From contig OY856412.1 in the NCBI GenBank assembly GCA_963693085.1, forward strand, positions 1,123,515,244 to 1,123,579,243: a stretch of 64,000 nucleotides of DNA, written 5' to 3'. Of this stretch, positions 33,366-43,981 are shown one piece after another. Below the pieces are notes generated by a model. The model was not told the origin of the DNA, did no database searches, and saw only the letters and a program-made list of their open reading frames with translations. The position numbers and the translations under genes are program-made. This DNA is from Alisma plantago-aquatica. Lineage: Eukaryota > Streptophyta > Magnoliopsida > Alismatales > Alismataceae. Position 1 is the first letter of the stretch, and every line of letters begins with the position of its first letter.

Positions 33366-35660
33366 TGTTGGTTTGTATGCCTAGAGAGAAAATCATATGA
33401 TGAGTGGGGTTAGGCATCATATACATGATTTGATTATTAATAATGGCAAGCTTCCCATTTATTCTGTATAATTAGTTATGATATAATAATAACATAATAA
33501 ATGTCTTGAGAATTATATTACTCAATGATGTATGTATTCAAGTTACTATCCATATGGATGAGATCATACATATGTTAAGAGTACATATACATATTCTCAT
33601 TATGTTCCTGATCGGTTATTATTGTGGAATGTTGATATACAACAATAACACATAAGATCAGAGTGTAAGTTAGTTGATGACTAAATCTCATTAGTCATGA
33701 AATGGAAATATCAAAACAAGCACACAGATACATGTTAGAGAACAGTGTACTGGACAGACCCATCATTCTAGTGACACATGTAAACCATCATCATGGAAGT
33801 CATAGTCAGCTTCCACGGTGATGGTTGTGGTTGTGAATTTTAGACCTAAAATCACTACACTCATCACATGTCGTTGGGTACACTTTGACATCATCAACCA
33901 TAGTCCTGAAACATGGGTTGTTATAACAATGATGATTGGGTGAATTTGACACATGGGGATTGATTGTGAGTTTTAAATATGGGATTTGTCCCACCTACAG
34001 GAGTATGATATCTAAGGCCTCTCGATTAGAGAGACTGAGAAAAGTATGGCCATACATGTGAGTCAATATGTGATATTGAGCTTACATATATCTCATACAG
34101 TCTGCTCTGGTTCAAGGAATGAGATTGAATAATAATGAGGATGACAACTTCATGCCTCTAATTCAATCTAGATATCAGTGACAAATGAACTATACAGACA
34201 CTATAACACCATACACAGATTGTAGGTTGAATTTGCTCCCCAACTTTCCATTCACTTGGATAGCACTAATGTGCGACTAGGCACTACTTTTTTCTTGTGA
34301 AGTCATAAGTTGTTATGGACATTCACCTCCGATGTGATATGGGACCAATAAGGTCACACACATAGGAACTCATCTAGAAGAGGAGTTGAATCGTGAATGA
34401 CAATTAGATTGATTGCTAAAGTGCTTAGGTAGTCAATTCATGTAATAGGTCAATGGAGTGGCTGATTGAACTGCCAAATGACGATCTCATTGGTGAATGG
34501 CCATTGGCGGAACTAGACGGGCATGTTAAGTGTTGAGAAGGTGGTTTGGATTGTCAGGAAGATCAGAAATCAAATTGGCTAAGTTTTTCCCTATGTACTG
34601 ACCGATTCAAGTTGTTGAACCGATCAGCTCAAATCAAACTAACCATATGGTCATGTACATGAGTGAGATGGGTGTCTCTCTTGTGTGAGATGACCTATTT
34701 GGGATGAAGGAAGGTGCTAGAGTTTTCCCAAACTCGTTTCAATTGCACAGACTTGAGATGAAAGTAAATTAATGTATGACATTAATTAGAAAATGATTTG
34801 CCAATTCATATCTGACTGGGAAAGTGCAAAATGACCATCTCACTTAGTGAGACAACCATATCACATCCCAGACAACCATTTCTCTTAGAGAAACGACCAT
34901 CTTGTTGGGTGAGAGGATCGTTTTAGTGAACGCATGTTGTGAAACTTCTAGAATTATTGTGAAAATTGAAGATCTTTTGGTCCTTTCCACTCCCATTTTA
35001 GTCCCGCATTGGTTGGGGACTGGGAACCCTGACCCTAACCTATTATACATATAGAGGGGTAGTGGGGGCTTCCCAGAGGAAAAATACTACACAAATAATT
35101 GATAATTAGTTACTTGAATAATTGTTGTCCTCTCTGGTTGTGGTAACCACAAGAGCACAGGAAAGTTCTTCCCAACTAGGGAGGGATAGCCACGGGAGAG
35201 AAACAACTGAGGATGATTATTGTGGGAGAGCATGTTGGAGACTAGTAAACCAATGAGAGGGACAACTCCTTATTGTATGTTAGTGCAAGATGAGAGGAGT
35301 TCTAGTTGGTTCGTGTGGACTACTCTAGAGGTAGGAGTCCTTTGGCTGCTTCTAGGAGGGCAACATCAGCTCGCAGTCCATGGCAAGATCTGAGGAGGCA
35401 CTGTAGTAGTTGTTAAAGTTTGTTGTCCATGGAGGAGTAGTCAGATGAGTCAAAGTACATGCATGAGATGCACAACCACCGTCTAAGACAGAGTGTGCAT
35501 CTACATTGACGAGGATTTTCGCTGGACTTACTCCAGGACCAGGTATATCTTCGGGAAACCATCCTTCCCATTGCATAGTTATTGACGTGATTTGTTGGTT
35601 AATGGGAAATATATCAGTAAAAAAAATCCCACTTCTTATCTGATGTTGTATTTCCCTACA
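33366..35660 (+). repeat. CopP 3' LTR
   Basis: 2295 bases, TGTTGGTTTG to CCCTACA. It aligns with the split 5' LTR and shows the uninterrupted form of the GypB insertion site near 35473. Confidence 0.9.
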
Positions 35661-36789
35661 CAATCAACCTGACACTCCAAATGGTCATTTCATCACATGA
35701 ACTAATTGGTTGGGAGTCCAGTCAGTTGATTCGTTGCTTTAATTGAATATCTAAACACTTTAGTAATCAATTCAATTATCATCCATGATTAAACTCCTCT
35801 TCTAGGTGTATCCTATGTGTGTGACCCTATAGGTCCCATATTGCATTTGTAGTGAATGTCCATAACCAATTATGACATCTCAAGCAAAGAGTGGTTCATA
35901 GTTGCTACCTAAGTAAATGGAAAGTTGGATAACAACTTCAACCTACAATTTGTGTATTGTGTTGCAATGTTTGTATAGTTCCTTTGTCACTAATACTTAG
36001 ATCAAACTTAAGGCACAAAGAAACCATCCTCTTCAACATTCAATCTTTGTTCCTTGATATAGCAGATGGTCTGAGATATATGTAAGCTCAATATCACATA
36101 TTGACTGACATGTGCATGGCCATGCATTTCTCAGTCTCACTAATCAAGTGGTCAGGATATAATACTCTAGTATATCCCATCTACATCACTCATAGTCATC
36201 CCATGTGTCAGAGTGCACCCAATCATCACCTTTATAGAAACCCTTATTCAAGATCATGGTGGATGATGTCAAAGTATATTGAATGGCATGTGATAAGTGT
36301 AGTGACTTCATGTCAAAGAACCAAAAGCACCAGCAACACTATGAGAACTAACTATGACTACCATTTTCATGGCTTCCATGTGTCACTCGCATGGTGGGTT
36401 TGTCTGATACACTACTCTCTAATAGTTCTATGTTCTTGGTTTGATATCACATATCATGATTGATTAGAGTCTATTATCAACCAACACACACTCTAGTCTT
36501 ATGTGTTATTGTTGTCTATCAACCTTCCACGAAAACATACGAGTACAAACATAATGAGAATGTATATACTCTTAACATCAATCTGATCTCATTGTTCAAG
36601 TCACATACTTGAAGTCATATGTCATTGAGTAATATCATTCTCTAGACATTTATTATGATACTTCATTATCTCACATCTAAACAAAACTGGACAAATTGGA
36701 AGCATGCATTTATTATTAATCAAATCATTAACAAGTTATGTCATTACAATAATCATATGATTGACTCTCTAGGCATACATACCAACAAA
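35661..36789 (-). repeat. CopM 3' LTR, initial part
   Basis: On the minus strand it starts at 36789 with TGTTGGTATGTATGCC and continues to the CopP duplication copy CAATC at 35661-35665. It rejoins 16044 once CopP is removed. Confidence 0.88.
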
Positions 36790-36899
36790 CTCCCTCTTGC
36801 ACTTAGAGCCAATAACTCATGAATTTTAATCCAAGTGATCTAACATGACCATCATGCTTATGTAGAAAAAGTGCTTTTGCCAAGCAGTCAGCAACATTT

Positions 36900-37440
36900 C
36901 TCTCATTGGTACTATGTAAATCTTCACATCTCCTCAATGTATGATCTCTCATATGATATGGAAATGCCTTTTATATGACTAGAATGCCTATGCTATCTAG
37001 GTTCCTTAGCTTGTGCATTGTCCCCATTGTTGTCACAATATAGCTCAATTGCGTCGTTGATGCTTGGAACAACCCCAAGTTTTAAAATGAACTTATTGAT
37101 CCATACAACCTATCTTGTTGGATTCAATGCAGCAATGTACTCGGCCTCTATTATAGAATCATCAACTATCTCTTACTTAGAACTCTTCTAGCTTATAGCT
37201 CTATTTTTTTGGAAAAACATATATCCTGATAAAAAAATTTCATCATACTTGTCAGTTTGGAAGCTTGCATCAGGTAACCCTTTACCACAAACTCTTCCTC
37301 TCCATCGTAGACAAGAAACTGATCCTTAGCTCTTCTCAATTACTTTAAGATATTCTTGATGGGTGTCAAGTGAGAATCACCTAGATCTGACCAATATTTT
37401 CTTATCATGCTCAAGACATATGAGACATCAGGACAGTACA
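36900..37440 (-). pseudogene. pol: CopM RNase H
   Basis: On the minus strand the blocks are SYLMQASKLT-like, EAEYIAALNPTR, VVWINKFILKLGVVPSIND and ELYCDNNG followed by QAKEPR and HIKG. This is the canonical end of copia RNase H, with the D in YCDNNG kept. Stops interrupt it. Confidence 0.8.
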
Positions 37441-38400
37441 CTATATTGTATACATGATAGATCCAATTGTAAATGCATATAGAATCTTACTCATGCATTC
37501 CCTTTCTTCACAAGAAATGGGACATTGAGCTTTAGAGATGGTAACTCCATGACACATGGGTAGGTTTCCTCTCTTTGAGTTCTCCATGTTGAACCTCTTC
37601 AGTACTTTATCAATGTATGCCCTTTGACTTAGTCTAATAAGCCTATTGTATCTATCTCTATAGATCTTTATCCCTAATATGTAGGATGCTTCTCCCAAGT
37701 CTTTCATAGAAAACATATTTCCCAACCATGTCATTACCTTTTGTAAAGTAGGGATGTCATTTTTCATCAATAGTATGTCATCCACATACAATATGAGGAA
37801 TACAATCATGTTCCCTCTAACATTCTTGTACACACAAGGTTCATGTTTACTTTGAGTAAAGCCAATCTCTTTGACTGTCTCGTCAAAACAAAGATTCTAG
37901 TTCTGAGATGCTTGCTTCAATCCAAGGTTGACCTTTGTAGCTTACAAACTTTATTTGCATCCTTTAGATTTATAAAAGCCTCAGGTTGTGTCATGTACAC
38001 ATCCTTGGGAAGATTCCCTTTAAGGAATGTTATTTTAACATCCATATAACAAATCTTATAGTCATGATAAGCTGCAATTGCAATCATGATCCTGATGGAC
38101 TTAACCATGGACACTGGAGAAAAGGCTTCATCATAGTCAACACCTCAAACTTGTCTGAAACCCTTTGCAACAACTCTCCCAGTATAGGTTTGTACTTTAC
38201 CAACCATGTCAGTCTTCTTCTTGAAAAACCACTTGCACCCTATGGGTTTTACCCCTTTAGGTGGATCCACCAAGGTCCATATCTTATTGATGTACATGGA
38301 TTCCATCTTAGATCTCATGGCCTCAATCCATTTGTCAGACTCTGGTCCCTTAGTAGCTTCTAAGTAGGTTGTTTGCTCATCATCTATGACCAACTCACCA
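37441..38400 (-). pseudogene. pol: CopM reverse transcriptase, in pieces
   Basis: Three open pieces lie in order on the minus strand. 38145-38393 has KWIEAMRSKMESMYINKIW, PPKGVKPIGCKWFFKKK and VVAKGFRQ. 37917-38114 has SIRIMIAIAAYHDYKICYMDVKIT and LPKDVYMTQPEAF. 37441-37833 has FLILYVDDILLMKND with both aspartates of Y-V-D-D, KDLGEASYILGIKIYRDR and LSQRAYIDKVLKRFNM. The catalytic motif is intact but the pieces are separated by frameshifts or stops. Confidence 0.88.
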
Positions 38401-38769
38401 CGTTCCTAAATCACAAGATATACAAATCTTTTAGGTTCGAGGTGTGTCCTAGTATATCTATGAGGTCCATGTGTTATTGGATGAATTTGAGATTCCACAA
38501 CTTTTTTTGATTCTCTTTGTTCCTCTTGTACATATATTGATTCAATGTTATCTTGTTGGTCTCGAACCTCTTCAAGTTTTTCTTTCCTCCCACTGATTCC
38601 TTTGCAAATAATTCATTTTCAAGGAATGCATCATCTCTGGAAACAAACACTTTGTTGTCAGATAGGGAATAAAAGTAATATCCTTTAGTCTCCTTAGGAT
38701 TTCCAACAAAATATCATTTATCATAGTTAGAGCCAAGGTTTTCAGAAAACATTTTCCTGACATAAGCTT

Positions 38770-39520
38770 GACATCCCCAAGTTTTCAAAAAAAGACACAT
38801 TGGGTCGCTTCCCATACTATATGTCATATGTGTCTTTTGAACTGATTTAGATGGTACTCAATTTAGTGTAACACGGCGGTTTCAAGATCATATCCTGAAA
38901 AGGTAGTCAGAAGTTCAGCTAAAATCATCATAGATCGCACCATATCCAACAATGTGTGATTCCTTCTTTTTTATACAACATTATGTTGTGATGTTCTAGG
39001 TCAATTCCATTGTGATACGATACCGCAATCTCACGTAAGGTTCTGAAACTCTTAGCTTAAGTATTCTCCACCTAGATCAGAACAAAGTGCCTTAATATTT
39101 TTCCAAGTTGGTTCTTTACTTCATTCATAACTCCTTGAATTTTTCAAGAGTTTCTAACTTATATTTCATCAAGTAAACATAACCATACCTAATGAAGTCA
39201 TCTGTGAAGGTAATGAAGTAGTGATACCCACCTCTAGTAGTTGTTTAAAAAGTCCCACATAAATTAGTATGTAAAAGACCTAATAGATCACTAGCCCTCT
39301 CATTTTCACCTGTGAAGGAGTCTTTTTCGTCATGCCTGGCAAACACGTTTCACACATTTCTATTGATTCGAAATCAAAAAAGTCTAGATACCCATCTTTA
39401 TGGAGTCTAGATATGTGATTCTCATTTATGTGCCCTACATGATAGTATAAAGGTATGTTTTGTTCAAGTTGTTGAGTTTTTCTCTTTTGGTATTACATTA
39501 TAAACATTTGTCTTTAAGTC
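38770..39520 (-). pseudogene. pol: CopM integrase, degraded
   Basis: It lies between protease/pre-integrase and reverse transcriptase, as in Ty1/copia. On the minus strand there are traces of the HIN-zinc region (near 39430), the YLDFF-like and CETCL segments near 39340-39370, and DDFIRYGYVYLMKY-like residues near 39180-39210. No long open frame remains. Confidence 0.55.
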
Positions 39521-39918
39521 TAGCATACCAAGACCATAAGACATTGGACATTGCCATAAAAGATCACATCCTTAGAAATAGAACATTGACCATTTTTAAT
39601 ATGAAATTCATATGTATACTTGTCCATACAAGATATAGAAATGATGTTTCTATTTATGGAAGGTCCATAATAGCAGTTCACTAACTCTATTACAAGCCCC
39701 GTGGGAAGAGAGAAACTATTGGTTCCAACTATAGTGGTAGGAACTCTTGCTCCATTTGTGACTCGTAGTTCAACCTCACCCTTTCTTAAAGGCCAACCTC
39801 TTTTCAGATCATGTGTATTCAAGCATATGTGAGATCCACATCCATTGTCTAGTACCCAAGATGAATAAGTAGACACGTTTATCGCAATAACATATATACA
39901 TGAAGTGGAAATCACCAT
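39520..39918 (-). pseudogene. pol: CopM protease and pre-integrase segment
   Basis: A 132-codon open piece. The start region has WVLDNGCGSHICLN; copia proteases have D-S/T-G here, so the middle residue is asparagine. It continues with ELRVTNGARVPT, SLPTGLVIELVNCYYGPSINRNIISISCMD and YEFHIKNGQCSI, the normal protease-to-pre-integrase order. Confidence 0.85.
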
Positions 39919-40079
39919 CCCTATCTTCTTCTTCCTGAATGCCTTCTAGTACAGAGGATATATTCCTCAGGAATTTTCTTTCTCCTCATCTTAAGTGTTG
40001 AAAATTTGGATTTAGGCTTATCCTCATAACTCTCCATGTCTTTGCTTTCATCCTTGGACTCAACTCAACTGATTACCAT

Positions 40080-40720
40080 CATGGATTTGTCCTTTTTCTT
40101 CTTGCTTCAACATTTATTAACATGCCAAGCAAATCTGATAGTTGTCCAGCCATTTTATTCAAGTAGTACACTTAATAAAGTGGCTATATGATTTAGGTAA
40201 TGATTTCAGAACCATATCATTGGCCAACTCTTGGCTCAAGGAGAGTCTCAGTTCTTCAAGATGTTCCATGTGTCCAATCATATTGAGTAAGTGGGTCTCA
40301 ACTAGGTCTTCCTCTGTATCTTACACTCAAAGAGTGCCTTTATAACATTGTGCCTTTACTACTTTGTGAGTGTATGGTTCACATTCCTAAGATACATTAC
40401 CATCTAAAGAATCCCCATGTCCTTGCATTTCTCATGCAAATCATAGTTCATGTAGCTTAGCATGAGGTACTTTATATCTAGGGCATTATCGGTGTGCTTC
40501 CAATAAGCATCCACTTAAACCCTAGGTACATCAGGAACATGTAATTTTGGAACTGGTTTATCTAGGACATAGAGCTTATTCTCATCATTGAGAACCCTTC
40601 TCAAAGTCCAAAACCAGTTGTGGAAATGTGTCCCATCAAGTTTGTCCTTCCTAAGGATCAATCACAATGATGATTTGATTTCCATTTGATTCTATAAGAA
40701 AAAAATTGCATTTTGTCAAA
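40080..40720 (-). pseudogene. gag: CopM gag, broken
   Basis: On the minus strand: a HFHNWFWTLRRVLNDENKLYVL block near 40600-40650, DAYWKHTDNALDIKYLMLSYMNYDLHEKC in the middle, and a MIGHMEHLEELRLSL block near 40250. This matches UBN2-type copia Gag and the CopP gag. Stops interrupt it in several places. Confidence 0.75.
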
Positions 40721-40729
40721 AACCCTTTT

Positions 40730-41943
40730 GATTTGATTTGAAAAATATTTGATGATATTTAATTAGGCCTTTAATTAAATATTGCTCCCACTATTTTATT
40801 AAAATTGTAGCTATCAATTTGGAAAATTGTAGCGTATAACCTTTTAGTCAGACAAGATCCAAAACAATTCAACTATTACCCGGCCAACGCCAACATCTGT
40901 AGTCAATTATTAAGGTAGGCAACTTTTTTCAATTGCATCAAATGCAATTCTTTGATAGATGATATGTGAAAATCCTTGCCCATAGTCATTTGCATGCTCT
41001 TTGTGCTTAATCTCATTAAGGACACATAGTTAAGCCCGATCCAAAATCCAACATAATAATAATAATGCACCCCGCTTGGCAGGCCCACGTCATTACCATC
41101 ACACTTCCACGAGATAGGCAGTGCACCATCCTTGGGGTGCCCATGCTTAGTCGATTGATCTTTTAATGTGTGTTGCTTATGGAAAGAATCTAAGACTTAA
41201 TATATTATTTGAGGGAGTTTGTATTTATATATACATATACTTTATACAATCACCACAAATATAGTATGTATCATATACATAATATATCCCATAATGAAAA
41301 CATGAAATAGACAAAAAGTGATTGGTATGGCCATTATAATGTATTTTCTTATATCCGTAAGGAATTACCACAACCTAGGGTCTACATCTCATGTAGAATC
41401 TTGTTGTTAATGTTTGTGTTTTCCAATCTGTGTTGATCGGTTCAACCCTTGAACCGATCAGCTCGCCTCGAGGCCGGTCAGTTGGGACCAGTCATTTGGA
41501 CTCTGGTCCATCACCTTCTGGGTCCTCCAGTTGATCGGACCTCCTTGGTTCTCCAGCTTCCCGACTCATCTTATTCATAGTAAAAAGAAAATAAACTATC
41601 CTACTATTACATGATTAGACTTAGATTTGAGGGGAGCAAAGGTAGGAGAGAATAATACTTTTATAATTAGAAGATAAGATTGAGGATCAGTTTGCAAACC
41701 AAGATAGAACATGAAATAAACACACAACCACCATGCACAAATAATTATGGTTATTCACCATAACCACGCTATACATCAACCATCTAAATTTTCTTTTAAG
41801 GCAACACATGTAAATTTTATATATATATATATATTAGGGACTTATTTGACAGGACATTTATATTTCCATAGTATGGAATAAATAAATGATAAAACTAAAA
41901 AATAGATCATATTAACAGTCCCAAAATATAGAAGATTGACGTG
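40730..41943 (-). other. CopM leader, non-coding
   Basis: It lies between primer-binding site and gag. A perfect inverted repeat, TGATCGGTTCAA at 41434-41445 and TTGAACCGATCA at 41449-41460 with a CCC loop, is the clearest hairpin in the window. Further GGTCAGTT and GATCGGACC words follow to about 41545. A short AT run is at 41819-41835. Confidence 0.55.
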
Positions 41944-41956
41944 GATGTGATACCAC
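41944..41956 (-). other. CopM primer-binding site
   Basis: On the minus strand GTGGTATCACATCC adjoins the 5' LTR end. It resembles the Met-tRNA site TGGTATCAGAGCC with changes in its second half. Confidence 0.65.
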
Positions 41957-43976
41957 TATAGGGAAATATGGCATCAAGTAGGCAGTGGAAACAAAAAATA
42001 AACAACCATATTCCCCATAAAACTAGTGCATCACATCAATCACTATATAATGGAAAGGATGGTTTTGAGGATATACCTGGTCTTGGAGCAAGTCCAACAA
42101 CAATATCCTCATTGTTGTAGTCATGCAAGTATCTTCTAGTTGCACTGGGACAACGTCTGTTGCATCTCCTAGTCTTGGCCACAAATAGCAGGTTAACGTC
42201 GTCCTCCTAGCAGCATACAATGGCCTCCACACCTCTATAAAAGTCCACACAGACTGCCTAGAACTCCTATAATTGTACTAGAATGGACAGGAAGGAGTTG
42301 TCCCTTCCGTTGGTGTACTAGTCACCAACTTGCTCTCCCACAATTTTTCTCCCATGTTATTTGTCCCTTTAGTAGGTAGGACTTGCTCGGGACATCTATT
42401 GGTTACCACAACTAGAAAGGAAAACAATTATATGAGACAATTGAGTTATTCCTCGAGGAAACCCCCAATACCCCTCTCTTTATATGAGGGGTTAGGCTCA
42501 AGGTTTCTAGTCTGTTGGGAGTGGAAGGGATTGGAACTTCATCAAGTTTTAGAAGATACAATAGGAAAAATGATCGGTTCACCACTAAACCAATCCGTTG
42601 ACATGTGAATTGACCTGTTCACCAAGTGAACTGCTCATTCATCATGTTTCCCAATCACACGTTTATTGGCAATTCTAATCTAATTAATGCACGACATGAC
42701 ATCAACACTAATCCTTAATGCAGCTGAATAGCTCATCTGAATTGGTCATCTCACGACCAAGAGTTGATCGGTTCACTCAGTGAACTGGTTGGTTTGACCC
42801 TAATTTGTGCATCATTTATCCAATGCCATATCCTATCAACTTGACACTCCAATAATCACATGAACCGTTCGATTGGGAGTCTAGCTAGTTGATTTGTTGC
42901 TTGAATTGAATACTTAATCACAGTAGCAATCAATTCAATTATCATTCATGATTAAACTAATCTTCTATGTATATCCTATGTGTGTGACCCTAAGGATCCC
43001 ATATTATGTTGACAGTGAATGTCCATAACTAATTATGACATCACAAGCAAAGTGTGGTGCCTGGTCATGCATCATTGCTACCCAAGTAAATGGAAAGTTG
43101 GAGAACAATTTCAACCTACAATTTGTGTATGGTGTTGTAGTGTTTATATAGTTCCCTTATCACTGATATCTATCCAAATTGAACTCGGGGTATGGAGCAG
43201 TCATGCTCTTCAACATTCAATCTTTGTTCCTTGCAATAGTAGATTGTCTGAGATATATGTAAGATCAATATCACATATTCACGCACATGTGCATGGACAT
43301 GCATTTCTTAGTCTTGCTAATCAAGTGGCTAGGATATCATACTCCAATAGGAGGGACAAATACCATCTACATCACTCACAGTCATCCCCGTGTGCCACAA
43401 TGCACACAATCATCACCTTTATGGCAACCCTTATTCAGGATCACAGTGGATGATGTCAAAGTATACTGAACGACATATGGTGAGTGTAGTGACTTCAGGT
43501 CTAAGAACCACAATCACCACCAACACAATGAGAACTAACTATGACTACCATTATCATGGTTTCCATGTGTCACTCTCAAGGTGGTTCTGTCTGGTATATT
43601 GTTCTCTAACAAGTATCTATGTGCTTGGTTTGATATCACATATCATGACTGATGAGATTTTGTCATCAACCAACACATACTCTAATTGTATGTGTTATTA
43701 CAGTCTATCAAACTTCCACAATAACATCCAACAAGGGACATAATGAGAATGTATATATTTTTAACATCCATATTATCCCATTGTTCAATCCACGTACTTG
43801 AAGACATATGGCATTGAGTAATATTATTCTCTAGACATTTATTACGCTACTTCATTGTCTCATAACTTAATAAAACATAAGAAATTGGAAGTGTGCCTTT
43901 ATTATTAATCAAATGATTTACAAGTTTTTCCATTACAATCATCATATGATTGGCTATTTGGGAATACATACCAACA
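41957..43976 (-). repeat. CopM 5' LTR
   Basis: 2020 bases, intact. It aligns with the two parts of the 3' LTR. The TATA box (minus strand CCTCATATAAAG) is at 42479-42490, and the GATCGGTTCA array at 42565-42800 lies upstream of it. Confidence 0.9.
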
Positions 43977-43981
43977 AAGAT
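43977..43981. repeat. Target-site duplication of CopM, right copy
   Basis: AAGAT, identical to 15172-15176. Confidence 0.88.

Larger units (their letters stand above)
16050..35660 (+). mobile_element. CopP: Ty1/copia retrotransposon carrying GypB
   Basis: Plus-strand copia element inserted in the CopM 3' LTR, opposite in orientation. Target duplication is CAATT (16045-16049) and CAATC (35661-35665), one mismatch. The 5' LTR is 16050-18183 plus 27953-28136, split by GypB. The 3' LTR is 33366-35660. The interior, 28137-33365, carries degraded gag, integrase, reverse transcriptase and RNase H. The first LTR base is A in the 5' copy and T in the 3' copy. No intact frame remains. Confidence 0.9.
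15177..43976 (-). mobile_element. CopM: Ty1/copia retrotransposon, split by CopP
   Basis: Minus-strand copia element with a 5-base target duplication AAGAT at 15172-15176 and 43977-43981. The 5' LTR is 41957-43976. The 3' LTR is in two parts, 15177-16049 and 35661-36789, separated by CopP. The interior, 36790-41956, carries gag, protease, integrase, reverse transcriptase and RNase H in copia order. Removing CopP and one duplication copy gives an uninterrupted LTR that aligns with the intact 5' LTR around 42835-42855. CopM and CopP are the same family: gag, RNase H and LTR starts resemble each other. Confidence 0.9.
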
